DNA from: CAZHJK01 sp964533275
Lineage (GTDB): Bacteria; Bacillota; Clostridia; Eubacteriales; Garciellaceae
DNA: 50,406 bases
NCBI GenBank assembly: GCA_964533275.1
Contig: CAZHJK010000020.1
Span: 1-50,406, forward strand
Direction: 5' to 3'
In this document: piece after piece, positions 9,049 to 16,915 of the stretch
Numbering within the stretch: the first letter of the stretch is position 1
Layout: every line of letters begins with the position of its first letter
Program-made: the position numbers and the translations under genes
The notes under the pieces: model-generated
The model's input: the letters and a program-made list of their open reading frames with translations, nothing else
Database searches by the model: none
What the model was told of the DNA's origin: nothing

Positions 9049-10137
9049 CTATAACTCTTTTTCTATAAAGTTTAAAATATCCTTTGCTTTTGGGGGACAA
9101 CCCATTAAACTTTTTTCACAACCCTTAGTACAACTTCCTATACCCAGACCTTGAAATTCTTCACCTTTATAGCCTTGCCCAATATGAATTTTATTTTTCA
9201 GTAGATTTAATTTACCTTTTTCGTTAAGGCGTTCTAGAGCATGAATAAGGCTACCATAACATGCAGAACAAGCATCCTTTTCCTCAACATGTTTTGAAAG
9301 TTTTTCAATCTTTCTTGAGAATTTGATTTTACTGCTTAGGGTATCTTTATTTAGCTCGACAATGTTTGCTTTATTTAAGTCACTACTACCCACACCGATT
9401 TTATCGGATATTTCTATATAAGAAATATCATTTGCTTCATAGCCCATTAATTCGGCAACATAGGCATCAATCAGGACTGGGTCTACTCCGGCTATAATTC
9501 TATTCATTTGAACAGGGTTACCACCTTCTTCAAAATTCAAATCTCCCATTAGTCCATCCACAATAATTAAACCATTTTTTACAACCTTATTTAAGTAGGC
9601 AATTGGTTTATGTAGTCCCATAGTATGAAATTTTCTTTTCTCTGTATTTGGAATACAACCCTTTAGATTTTTTAGGGCACAGGTTATATAGGTTTGACAA
9701 TGGCCCTTTAATACAGGCATATTAATTAGAAAATCAATATCCATTACTTTATCACATACATTTATTTTCATTCCATTGGCATCATATTCTTTATAGCTAT
9801 CCTTTTGTAGATCATATAGGGGAACATTATATTGTTTTGAAATATCCTCATAGCCGCAAACCTTAAATGCAGAAGAAGTTCTATCTCCTACCCATGAACC
9901 TTCTAATATACTAATGTTATTAAATCCTTTAGACTGTAAATATTCGATAACAGCTGATACCATCTCAGGAGATGTAGTGGCACCTGAGCTTGATGGTTTT
10001 GCCAAAATCAGGTTAGGTTTTATACCTATCTTAGCTTTTTTGTCAATGCTTGCTTCAAGATTTAAACTAGATAATAGTTCTTTAATCATTTTTTTTGGCT
10101 TATTTCCATATATAACATGGATATCTTTATTATTCAT
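9049..10137 (-). CDS. DUF362 domain protein with C-terminal cysteine cluster
   Basis: The 362-residue protein is a DUF362 family member. The N-terminal two thirds contain the family's conserved segments, such as KPNLILAKPSSSGATTSPEMV and NMPVLKGHCQTYITCALKNLKGC. The C-terminus has a cysteine-rich part, CSACYGSLIHALE then CTKGCEKSLMGCPPKAK, likely binding an iron-sulfur cluster. DUF362 proteins have no settled biochemical function. The start has GGAGG upstream. It is transcribed divergently from yqeC, with a 292-base gap between. That gap holds a slightly GC-richer tract (about 10261-10330) with a short CTTGC...GCAAG hairpin, but no RNA family I know. Confidence 0.75.
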   Translation of the reverse strand: MNNKDIHVIYGNKPKKMIKELLSSLNLEASIDKKAKIGIKPNLILAKPSSSGATTSPEMVSAVIEYLQSKGFNNISILEGSWVGDRTSSAFKVCGYEDISKQYNVPLYDLQKDSYKEYDANGMKINVCDKVMDIDFLINMPVLKGHCQTYITCALKNLKGCIPNTEKRKFHTMGLHKPIAYLNKVVKNGLIIVDGLMGDLNFEEGGNPVQMNRIIAGVDPVLIDAYVAELMGYEANDISYIEISDKIGVGSSDLNKANIVELNKDTLSSKIKFSRKIEKLSKHVEEKDACSACYGSLIHALERLNEKGKLNLLKNKIHIGQGYKGEEFQGLGIGSCTKGCEKSLMGCPPKAKDILNFIEKEL

Positions 10138-10429
10138 TCAATATTTCCTCCTTTGGATAAAGATTATATTAAGGTTAATTATAGCATCTTTTTTGAAATT
10201 TTTTTAATAACTAAATATAAATTAGAAGGTAAGGCAAAGGATTTACTAAATAATCCTATTTAGGTGGGTAGACGGCGGGAGCGTGTTTATGTTCCTTTCT
10301 TGCTTCAGCCTGCAAGATGGTATTGTAAAATTATGTAAAATAGGATATGATAATAATATTTAAAAAGTAATTAATTTTTTTTATTTTGCGTTATATTCTA
10401 TAAAAGCTAACGGGTTGGGAGTGATATTT

Positions 10430-11245
10430 ATGAAGCTGCTGGAGGCAATAAAGCTACATACATTTCCCTGTGTCATCTCCATTGTTGGAGCAGGGGGTAA
10501 GTCCTCAACAATGATAGCCTTAGCAAAGGAACTTGCTGTCCAGGGTAAAAAGGTATTAGTGACCACAACCACACATATAAGTATAGAACAGGGAGAACGA
10601 TTTCAAGCTCTCATTGTAGAAAATAACTATGAGAGGGCAAAGGAAAAAATTCAAGCTCACATAGATTACACTCATACCATTTGCCTTGTTTCCCATAGGG
10701 TAGCGGAGAATAAGTATAAGGGAATATCAAAGGAGTGGGTAGACAATCTTATCCTAGAGGGATATTTCGATGTCATCATTGTGGAGGCGGATGGTGCTAA
10801 GGGGAGATCCTTTAAGGCACCAGGAGAAGCGGAGCCGGTTATCCCCGGAAGCACTAATATAAATATACTTGTAATAGGTATGGATGCTATCTACAAACCC
10901 ATAACAGAGGAATTCGTCCATCGACCTGAAATAATATTAAAATTATCCGGTTATCCAGAGGATAAGTGGGGAATTAAATTAACTGAGAGTATCATCAGCA
11001 GGGTGATTTTTCACAAGCAGGGATTGCTAAAGGGTATACATACCCAAGATGCCGTTTTTATCCTCATCAATAAGGTTGGTTTACAGAAGGAAGAACAAGT
11101 GGTAGTGCTAACCAAAGAGATACTAAGACAAGGAAAACAATATAAATATAGTGATTTAAAGGTATTAATAGGTGAGGTTCAAAATTCAAAAAACCCCGTT
11201 AGCATCCTCTTGGATGGGGAAAGTTATCTATCAGAGGAGGTATGA
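10430..11245 (+). CDS. yqeC: YqeC, accessory protein for selenium-dependent molybdenum hydroxylases
   Basis: This P-loop protein of the YqeC family has 271 residues. A phosphate-binding loop IVGAGGKSSTM lies near the N-terminus, followed by VLVTTTTHI and EADGAKG. YqeC occurs with YqeB and XdhC-like proteins in bacteria that have selenium-dependent molybdenum hydroxylases; it is thought to help make or insert the labile selenium cofactor, but its reaction is unproven. I start at the ATG at 10430 (GGGAG at 10417-10421 upstream) rather than at an in-frame TTG at 10415. It is the first gene of a tight three-gene operon. Confidence 0.85.
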   Translation: MKLLEAIKLHTFPCVISIVGAGGKSSTMIALAKELAVQGKKVLVTTTTHISIEQGERFQALIVENNYERAKEKIQAHIDYTHTICLVSHRVAENKYKGISKEWVDNLILEGYFDVIIVEADGAKGRSFKAPGEAEPVIPGSTNINILVIGMDAIYKPITEEFVHRPEIILKLSGYPEDKWGIKLTESIISRVIFHKQGLLKGIHTQDAVFILINKVGLQKEEQVVVLTKEILRQGKQYKYSDLKVLIGEVQNSKNPVSILLDGESYLSEEV

Positions 11246-11247
11246 TA

Positions 11248-12057
11248 ATGAATAAAATGGTAGTTGTAAGAGGCGGAGGTGACATTGCTAGCGGAGTATC
11301 CTATCGTTTGTTAAGATCAGGGTTTCCTGTAGTCATTCTTGAAATATCAAAGCCTACCATGGTTCGAAGAACAGTTTCCTTTGCCCAGGCAGTTTATGAT
11401 AGCAGTGTTATTATTGAAGGAATAAATTGCCAAAGGGTAAACAGGGTAGAGGAAGCCTTGGAGATTATAAATGAAAGGACAATCCCCTTGCTGATCGATC
11501 CAAAGGGAAAAAGCATAAAGCTTCTCAAACCCCATGTGGTAATAGACGGGATATTGGCAAAGAAAAATCTTGGAACCACTATAGATATGGCACCTATCGT
11601 GATTGGACTAGGTCCTGGATTTACTGCTGGTCAAGATGTTCATGCAGTGATTGAAACCCAAAGAGGGCATTATTTAGGCAGGGTGATTGATGAGGGGCAT
11701 GCTATTTATAATACCGGTGTTCCCGGGGAGATTGGAGGATATTCAGTAGAACGGGTTCTAAGAGCTCCCTGTTCAGGAGTCTTTAAGCCCCATAGGAGAA
11801 TTGGTGATTTAGTTCAAAGGGGTGATTTGATCGCCAGTGTTGACAAAAAGCCTTTATATGCCAGTATTTCCGGAGTACTTAGAGGGTTATTACAGGAGGA
11901 TTTAGAGGTTACCCCTGGATATAAGGTGGGGGATATTGATCCAAGGGCAGAGGTAAAATATTGTTTTAGCATATCAGATAAAGCACTTTCCATTGGGGGT
12001 GGTGTTTTAGAGGCTATATTAAATAGAATGCAGGAGGATACATATGAACATTTATAG
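11248..12057 (+). CDS. yqeB: YqeB, selenium-dependent molybdenum cofactor biosynthesis protein
   Basis: This is an EF2563/YqeB-family protein of 269 residues. It opens with a nucleotide-binding-like loop, VVVRGGGDIASGVSYRLLRSG, and later has the conserved stretch IDMAPIVIGLGPGFTAGQDVHAVIETQRGH. The family is a genomic marker for use of selenium as a labile cofactor in molybdenum hydroxylases. The ATG at 11248 lies 7 bases after GGAGG; an in-frame ATG two codons earlier is too close to that site. The gene starts just after the yqeC stop and overlaps the next gene by 14 bases, so translation is probably coupled. Confidence 0.88.
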   Translation: MNKMVVVRGGGDIASGVSYRLLRSGFPVVILEISKPTMVRRTVSFAQAVYDSSVIIEGINCQRVNRVEEALEIINERTIPLLIDPKGKSIKLLKPHVVIDGILAKKNLGTTIDMAPIVIGLGPGFTAGQDVHAVIETQRGHYLGRVIDEGHAIYNTGVPGEIGGYSVERVLRAPCSGVFKPHRRIGDLVQRGDLIASVDKKPLYASISGVLRGLLQEDLEVTPGYKVGDIDPRAEVKYCFSISDKALSIGGGVLEAILNRMQEDTYEHL

Positions 12058-13069
12058 AGCTTTGAGTGAAACCACTAAGAGTAAAGAAAACATAATGATT
12101 ACAATAATTACAGGCAGTAACATTGGTGAAAAACTGTTATTATCCGATGGCGAAAAGGTATTTATTAGTAATGAAGAAGTGGATTGGAATAGAATCATTA
12201 AAAAAATTCCCCAGGATAGAAAAAGCCGGGTGATTACTATAGAGGATAAGAGAATTTATATAGAGTTTATACATCAAAGCTATCAGGTGGTTATCTGCGG
12301 TGCAGGTCATATATCAATGACATTAATAAAAATGTGCAGAATGTTGGAATTACCTGTAACCGTCATAGACGATCGTTTAAGCTTTGCAAATAATGCAAAA
12401 GCTGCCGGGGCTGATAAGGTCATATGTGAACCCTTCGAAGAGGCGTTAGATAAAATCAAGGGGGATAAAAGTACCTTCTTTATTATTGTAACAAGAGGAC
12501 ATCGCTATGATCAGAATTGTTTGGAAAGGATCATAAAAAAGGATAATGCCTATATAGGCATGATAGGAAGCAGAGTCCGGGTTAGTAAGGTATTAAATTA
12601 TTTGGAGAAGGAAAGGAATATTTCCAGAAGTGAGCTAGATAGAGTATATACACCCATCGGGTTAAAGATTAGTGCAGAAACCCCTAGTGAAATTGCCATC
12701 TCAATTATGGCACAGGTAATAGAGGTGAAAAATAAAGTGCTTGGTTCCAGTACCTTTAGTAATGAAGTACTCAGGGGTATTTTAGATGAAGGTCATGGGG
12801 ATATGTCAAAGGCTTTAATCACCATTGTTTCAAGAAAGGGCTCAGCACCAAGGGAAATAGGGACAAAAATGATAGTACTTAAGGATGGTACCATGATTGG
12901 CACCATAGGTGGGGGATGCGTTGAGTCGGACATACGCCAAATGGCCTTGAGTTGTATGGAGCAGAATCAATATAAGCTAGAAAAGGTGGATATGACCGGC
13001 AGGGATGGGGAAGAAGATGGAATGGTTTGTGGCGGAATAATAGAACTATTCGTTGAACCTGTGGTTTAA
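12044..13069 (+). CDS. XdhC/CoxI family maturation protein
   Basis: This XdhC-type accessory protein of 341 residues is expected to help load cofactor into a molybdenum hydroxylase. A Rossmann segment (VVICGAGHIS, then TVIDDR) lies near residues 82-105 and belongs to the XdhC_C domain. A CoxI-type segment with GSAPREIGTKM and GTIGGGCVE follows at the C-terminus. Typical XdhC proteins have CoxI first and Rossmann second, so this arrangement differs; the first ~75 residues may be a worn CoxI copy. It has its own GGAGG. No hydroxylase gene is in the window, so the client enzyme is encoded elsewhere. Confidence 0.82.
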   Translation: MNIYRALSETTKSKENIMITIITGSNIGEKLLLSDGEKVFISNEEVDWNRIIKKIPQDRKSRVITIEDKRIYIEFIHQSYQVVICGAGHISMTLIKMCRMLELPVTVIDDRLSFANNAKAAGADKVICEPFEEALDKIKGDKSTFFIIVTRGHRYDQNCLERIIKKDNAYIGMIGSRVRVSKVLNYLEKERNISRSELDRVYTPIGLKISAETPSEIAISIMAQVIEVKNKVLGSSTFSNEVLRGILDEGHGDMSKALITIVSRKGSAPREIGTKMIVLKDGTMIGTIGGGCVESDIRQMALSCMEQNQYKLEKVDMTGRDGEEDGMVCGGIIELFVEPVV

Positions 13070-13101
13070 ATAGGGTAAAATACATATTAATAATTTTATA
13101 A

Positions 13102-13132
13102 AAAAATGGGAGGCATTGCCTCCCGTTTTTTA
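13102..13132. terminator. Bidirectional terminator
   Basis: GGGAGG-CATTG-CCTCCC (13108-13124) is followed by GTTTTTT on plus and preceded by AAAAAA. It serves the xdhC-like gene and the convergent coat gene. Confidence 0.85.
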
Positions 13133-13134
13133 AG

Positions 13135-13416
13135 TTACTTCATATTTCCTGCCATTGTATTGGATTCATTCTTTAATTGCTGTACCTCATTGGCAGGTGC
13201 TTCCTTAATCTGATACCAGTTTTTTTGCTGCATTGCATTAAAAATTTCGTATTGCACTTGCTCCACATTTTTAAAATTTTCTTCTAGGGTATTTCTCAAA
13301 TTAGTACAGGAGGATTCAGTCATACCGGTACTATAGGCATGGATAACCTGTTTTTCAGATGCTAAGAGATCATGCATTAATTCCTTTTCACTAAAGCTTG
13401 CTTGATGATTAGTCAT
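13135..13416 (-). CDS. Spore coat protein, CotF-like
   Basis: This 93-residue, Gln- and Glu-rich helical protein has the CotF-family pattern: SEKELMHDLLASEKQVIHAYSTGMTESSCTNLRNTLEENFKNVEQVQYEIFNAMQQKNWY, ending in alternating polar residues. CotF-type proteins are spore coat components made late in the mother cell. It follows a second small gene of similar style on the same strand, 29 bases apart. The start has GGAGGG upstream. No sporulation sigma promoter was identified with confidence. Confidence 0.75.
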   Translation of the reverse strand: MTNHQASFSEKELMHDLLASEKQVIHAYSTGMTESSCTNLRNTLEENFKNVEQVQYEIFNAMQQKNWYQIKEAPANEVQQLKNESNTMAGNMK

Positions 13417-13445
13417 AATAATCCCTCCATATGGTAGTTTTAATA

Positions 13446-13670
13446 CTATTGGTGACTATCTAGATAATTTTTTAAGGATGTAAAATTTTGCTTGTGGATA
13501 TCAGCTGTTCTATTACATACACCCTTTAAATTAGTATCATTACAATACTGTCCATATTGTCGGGCTTTCTTATTCATTAATGCTTCATATTCGATTTGAT
13601 CCTTTAAAACCTTGAGATTATCAGAGGTAATCTTAGCATTGTTATTATTCATATTCATATTATTATTCAT
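13446..13670 (-). CDS. Small coat-associated protein, probably CotF-related
   Basis: This 74-residue protein has an Asn/Met-rich start (MNNNMNMNNNNAK) and then a helical body with two cysteines (C43, C51). It sits directly upstream of the CotF-like gene in the same orientation, and such pairs are common in Clostridia. GGAGGAGG precedes the start by about 10 bases. A coat role is inferred from its neighbour and composition, not from a motif. Confidence 0.6.
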   Translation of the reverse strand: MNNNMNMNNNNAKITSDNLKVLKDQIEYEALMNKKARQYGQYCNDTNLKGVCNRTADIHKQNFTSLKNYLDSHQ

Positions 13671-13776
13671 TCATAAATCCTCCTCCTTTTGATAAATTCC
13701 CATTACAATATTTATTATTACCTAATAAGATATTTATATAGGAAGAAAAATTTTGAAGAATTTTAAATTTAATTTT

Positions 13777-14508
13777 TTATTTGATAATGGCTTTTTTCAT
13801 TAGTAAGTAACTAAGACCACCAAATAATATAAAGAAAATGGTGCAGGTTACCATTGAAAAATATGGATTAAAACCATTACTATAGCCCCATGCAAACATA
13901 AAAAACTTACCAATAGCTCTAGAGATTGCACCCCCTGTAAAATTTGTATCAATAATTGGAAGTACAATAACAAATAAAGCTGGAACTCCAATAGAGACTA
14001 AAAGTTTCAAAGCCTTATTCATGCGATAGTAAAGGATGGTTATAAAGTATCCCAACATAGCAATAAAAGCATAGGCAAAAATATACCATAAAAATCCTTC
14101 TATAATTAATTGAATATCAGTAGAATTTCCAAGATATCTTTGTCCGTAAGATTGGACATATGCTGACTCATATCTAGCTAGAGAGCTTGCAATAATACCA
14201 TTTATACTATCAATAAAAGCCATAAGAATTGTAATTGGTACTATGCTTAGCACATAACTTTTAAATAATGTCCTTCTAGATAAACTATTTTGTAGAAACA
14301 TTTGAAAGGTTTCTCTAAAGGAATTTAGCCCTGCAATGAAGAGAAATATCATAGATGCAGTTTCTACACCTCCAAGAGAACTATTTGATAAAGGACTTAA
14401 AAAAATAAAAGCAATTAAAATAATATATACTATAGAATAATAGATAATAAGGGATTTTTTTGCATCCATTAACTGATATTTTATACTACTTTTTAAATTC
14501 ATATTCAC
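13777..14508 (-). CDS. ABC transporter permease (ABC-2-like)
   Basis: The 243-residue membrane protein has about six hydrophobic segments, beginning SLIIYYSIVYIILIAFIFL, and no soluble domain. It lies 6 bases after the ATPase gene and third in a GntR-ATPase-permease operon, the layout of YtrABC-like export systems that respond to cell-envelope stress in Bacillus. The substrate is unknown. It is assigned as the membrane partner from topology and operon position. Confidence 0.75.
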   Translation of the reverse strand: MNMNLKSSIKYQLMDAKKSLIIYYSIVYIILIAFIFLSPLSNSSLGGVETASMIFLFIAGLNSFRETFQMFLQNSLSRRTLFKSYVLSIVPITILMAFIDSINGIIASSLARYESAYVQSYGQRYLGNSTDIQLIIEGFLWYIFAYAFIAMLGYFITILYYRMNKALKLLVSIGVPALFVIVLPIIDTNFTGGAISRAIGKFFMFAWGYSNGFNPYFSMVTCTIFFILFGGLSYLLMKKAIIK

Positions 14509-14514
14509 AGCCTC

Positions 14515-15372
14515 CTATACATTAGTAAGCTGAATAAACAGCTTTTGTAAATCAAGTTTTGATATTTCTAAACCATGGGGAATACTATTCTGGGCTATTG
14601 AACCTAATATATAGGCTGTTTTCAAACCTCCCAGGGTATCTATGCCAATAACATTTTTATCTGAAATAAAATCGTCTATCGCAGAGGCATTTCCTGAAAT
14701 AGTATAACCCTTTGATAATAGCTCTTGGCAGGATTCGTTTTTTATAATCTCACCTTTTTTAATAATAATAATATCCTCAATAACATTAGCGACCTCTTCT
14801 ATTAAATGGGTAGATATTACAATAGTTTTAGGGTTTTGAGTGTAATTTTCCATTAATAATCTATAAAATAAATCCCTATGATTAGCATCTAATCCTAAAA
14901 CAGGCTCATCAAGAAGGATATAGGGGACATTAACAGATAGAGCAATAATATTTTTAAAAATAGAACTATAACCAGTAGAAAGCTCCTTGACCTTTTTATT
15001 TGTATCAAGTGAAAATTTCTCGGTTAATTTATAAGCATAATCCATATCAAACAATGGATAAAAAACCTTACTCCATTTAAATACATCACGGATTTTCATA
15101 TTTTCTGGATAGTAGTTTTTTTCGCTCATAAGATATATTTTAGAAAGGGCAGTGTCGGTTTCGTATGCCTTGATGTTGTCAATTAATACTTCTCCACTAT
15201 CTGCAAATATCCTATTATTAATTATATTAAGAAGTGTAGTTTTTCCAGCACCATTTCTACCAAGTAGACCATAAATTTTATTTTCTTCAAAGGAAAGCGT
15301 TACATTATTTAAAGCAACAATATTTCCATATTTCTTTGATACATTTTTAATCTCAATTTTCCCCATATTCAT
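14515..15372 (-). CDS. ABC transporter ATP-binding protein (YtrB-like)
   Basis: This ABC ATPase of 285 residues has Walker A GLLGRNGAGKTTLL, Walker B YILLDEPVLGLD and the H-loop segment IVISTHL. The signature region reads KELSTGYSS, where LSGG is usual; LSTGY is common in this type of exporter. The ATG at 15372 lies within the end of the GntR gene, 20 bases before its stop, and follows GAGGG; an ATG two codons later is also possible. Overlap with the regulator implies translational coupling. Confidence 0.85.
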   Translation of the reverse strand: MNMGKIEIKNVSKKYGNIVALNNVTLSFEENKIYGLLGRNGAGKTTLLNIINNRIFADSGEVLIDNIKAYETDTALSKIYLMSEKNYYPENMKIRDVFKWSKVFYPLFDMDYAYKLTEKFSLDTNKKVKELSTGYSSIFKNIIALSVNVPYILLDEPVLGLDANHRDLFYRLLMENYTQNPKTIVISTHLIEEVANVIEDIIIIKKGEIIKNESCQELLSKGYTISGNASAIDDFISDKNVIGIDTLGGLKTAYILGSIAQNSIPHGLEISKLDLQKLFIQLTNV

Positions 15373-15733
15373 CAAACCCTCTTTCAATAAGTTTTATCAA
15401 TTGATCCTTAGAAAGCTCCAGTTTTATAGCTTCTTCAATCACGCTCCTAATATAATTTTTTGAAAACTGCTTTTGTCTATTTTTTTTTATTTTATCCATG
15501 GCGCCTGGGGATACAAATACTCCAATACCTCTCTTTTTATACACAATTCCATTATTAACAAGAAGGTTCATACCCTTTAATACTGTTGCAGGATTAATCT
15601 TGTATTTTATAGAAATTTCAGTTGTAGAGGGTATTTGTGTTTCTTCTAAGAAAGCACCAGTGAAGATTGCATCCTCAATCTCTTCAGCAATTTGAATATA
15701 AATAGGTTTTTCATTATTAAAATCTATCAACAT
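15353..15733 (-). CDS. GntR family regulator (YtrA subfamily)
   Basis: This 126-residue protein has an N-terminal winged helix: PIYIQIAEEIEDAIFTGAFLEETQIPSTTEISIKYKINPATVLKGMNLLVNNGIVYKKRGIGVFV. A short helical tail follows and there is no ligand domain, as in YtrA. Such proteins usually repress the ABC operon they lead. An inverted repeat over the promoter fits autorepression. The ribosome site GGATGGTG is close to the ATG. Confidence 0.85.
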   Translation of the reverse strand: MLIDFNNEKPIYIQIAEEIEDAIFTGAFLEETQIPSTTEISIKYKINPATVLKGMNLLVNNGIVYKKRGIGVFVSPGAMDKIKKNRQKQFSKNYIRSVIEEAIKLELSKDQLIKLIERGFDEYGEN

Positions 15734-15762
15734 ATCACCATCCTATACTTATTCACCTAGTT

Positions 15763-15804
15763 ACTTATGTAATTAAGTATATAAATAAATAACTTATTTG
15801 TCAA
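15763..15804 (-). promoter_or_regulatory. Promoter and operator of the GntR-ABC operon
   Basis: On the minus strand TTGACA (15804-15799) and TATACT (15781-15776) are separated by exactly 17 bases. The inverted repeat ACTTA-N6-TAAGT (15763-15778) overlaps the end of the -10 box and the expected start of transcription, a position suited to repression by the encoded GntR protein. Confidence 0.75.
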
Positions 15805-15886
15805 TAAAAAAATAAAAATATATAAAAAATGAAACATTTTTTAAGCTTTTGCGTCTTATATATATAGAGGGATAAAAAAGGCGGTG

Positions 15887-16036
15887 ATGACAATAAACCA
15901 AAAATTACAAAAATATATATGGCTTATAATTTTAATCTTTCTAATTATCTTTTTATGGATAGGATTTAAAAACAATATTTTTGAATATAACAAAGTCATC
16001 ATTTTAGAAGATTATGAAACCCGTTATTATGATTAG
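15887..16036 (+). CDS. Small single-pass membrane protein
   Basis: This 49-codon frame starts at ATG 15887, with AAGGCGG just upstream. Residues 11-28 form one strongly hydrophobic helix (WLIILIFLIIFLWIGF), followed by a charged C-terminus, FKNNIFEYNKVIILEDYETRYYD. I recognise no family. The ribosome site and the clean membrane profile argue for a real gene; the short length keeps confidence modest. Confidence 0.45.
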   Translation: MTINQKLQKYIWLIILIFLIIFLWIGFKNNIFEYNKVIILEDYETRYYD

Positions 16037-16156
16037 CTATTAAATATCTCCAAATTATAACTTCATAATTTTATATTTGTAGTTAATAATAAAGGTAATC
16101 AGTTGATTACTTTTTTTATATTATAAGAAAGTTCTACTTTTTATAATATAAAATAA

Positions 16157-16329
16157 GGGGCTGTAGGGGAAGATCCCCTGCCGTATTAAGAAGGGTGCTC
16201 AGATGGCTGGTTTTGCCATCGCCAAAGGGAAACTAGGTTTCCCTATAAGCAGGCAGCCAATTTAGCTTGCTAAATTTCGCTAGATCGCTTAGTTGTTTCA
16301 CCAGTGGAAGCAGCTTTGCTGCTTTTTTT
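16157..16329 (+). ncRNA. Candidate structured RNA or hairpin-rich repeat ending in a terminator
   Basis: A run of perfect hairpins lies between genes: AGGGGA/TCCCCT (16165-16179), GATGGC/GCCATC (16202-16220) and AGGGAAAC/GTTTCCCT (16226-16244). All three are enclosed by GGCTG (16159-16163) pairing with CAGCC (16254-16258). AATTTAGC/GCTAAATT follows (16259-16276), then the intrinsic terminator AAGCAGC-TTT-GCTGCTTTTTTT (16308-16329). It matches no RNA family I know. It could also be a mobile hairpin-rich repeat or a leader. Between the small gene (ending 16036) and this block I see only AT-rich sequence. Confidence 0.4.
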
Positions 16330-16348
16330 ATATAAAACACTAAATGGG

Positions 16349-16400
16349 TTGACAATATAAATTTTTCCAGGTATACTTTATATATACCCACCCAGGGTAC
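16349..16400 (+). promoter_or_regulatory. Promoter and candidate operator of the HesB-like selenoprotein gene
   Basis: TTGACA (16349-16354) and TATACT (16372-16377) are 17 bases apart, a near-consensus housekeeping promoter. Just downstream is the inverted repeat TACCC-N5-GGGTA (16385-16399). Its C-tract/G-tract arms with flanking TA resemble operators of the CsoR/CstR/RcnR family. It would cover the transcript start. The operator assignment is inference. Confidence 0.65.
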
Positions 16401-16416
16401 AAAGGAGGATTTATAA

Positions 16417-16713
16417 ATGCAATTAAATGTAAGTGAAAATGCTTTATCAGAACTAAATAAAATAATAGAAGAAAAAAAGGCTGATAAAAATATACGGATT
16501 TATATTGCAGGTGTAGGATGAGGCGGACCAACCTTTGGAATGGCTCTGGAAGAGCCAAAGGAAGATGATACAATAGAAACCGTAAAAGATATTAATTTTA
16601 TCTTTGCACAGGATATGAAGGATAACTTCTCTACTATTAATGTTGAATATGGATCAGGGTTTTTAAGAAAAGGATTTACTATAACCAGTGATCGTGGCGG
16701 AGGGTCTTGCTAA
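16417..16713 (+). CDS. HesB/IscA-like selenoprotein with in-frame TGA (Sec35)
   Basis: A 98-residue reading frame runs from ATG 16417 (AAAGGAGG 8 bases upstream) to TAA 16711-16713 if the single TGA at 16519-16521 is read as selenocysteine. The local sequence is IAGVG-U-GGPTFGMAL, where U replaces the first conserved Cys of the IscA/HesB fold (normally GCxG). The C-terminal DRGGGSC matches the family's end with one Cys kept. HesB-like selenoproteins are known in Clostridia. The family binds iron-sulfur clusters or iron, but the role of the Sec form is unclear. A stem-loop begins 10 bases after the TGA. The frame is easily missed because a standard translation stops at residue 34. Confidence 0.88.
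16532..16561 (+). promoter_or_regulatory. Bacterial SECIS-like hairpin for Sec insertion
   Basis: CCTTT/AAAGG (16532-16536 with 16557-16561) and GGCTCT/AGAGCC (16542-16547 with 16551-16556) stack into one hairpin with a GGAAT bulge on the 5' side and a GGA apical loop (16548-16550). The loop begins 26 bases past the TGA and has G in its first positions, within the accepted bacterial SECIS geometry. Confidence 0.8.
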
Positions 16714-16732
16714 AAAAATTAACATTAAAAGA

Positions 16733-16775
16733 AGCCACCCAGTGTGTATAAAAGCACACAGGGTGGTATTTTTAT
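16733..16775 (+). terminator. Terminator of the selenoprotein gene
   Basis: CCACCC-A-GTGTG pairs with CACAC-A-GGGTGG around an 8-base loop (16735-16766), followed by TATTTTTATT. Confidence 0.85.
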
Positions 16776-16915
16776 TGTTAAGAAAGAAGTGGAACTTTCC
16801 GATATAATAAAAAAAGGTGTAGTAGGTGAATAAAAATTATTGAAAGTCTTTGAAATGGGTACATTAAAAGTATAAAATAGTATTAAGGATAATAAAAAAT
16901 AGGGGTGATGTTATT

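Noticed and set aside
10138..10429. Molybdenum cofactor or other riboswitch upstream of yqeC
   Set aside because: The GC-richer tract does not show the core of any riboswitch I know, and it is far from a clear start of transcription.
16340..16573. 77-residue minus-strand frame
   Set aside because: It overlaps the promoter and first half of the selenoprotein gene and has no family resemblance or ribosome site.
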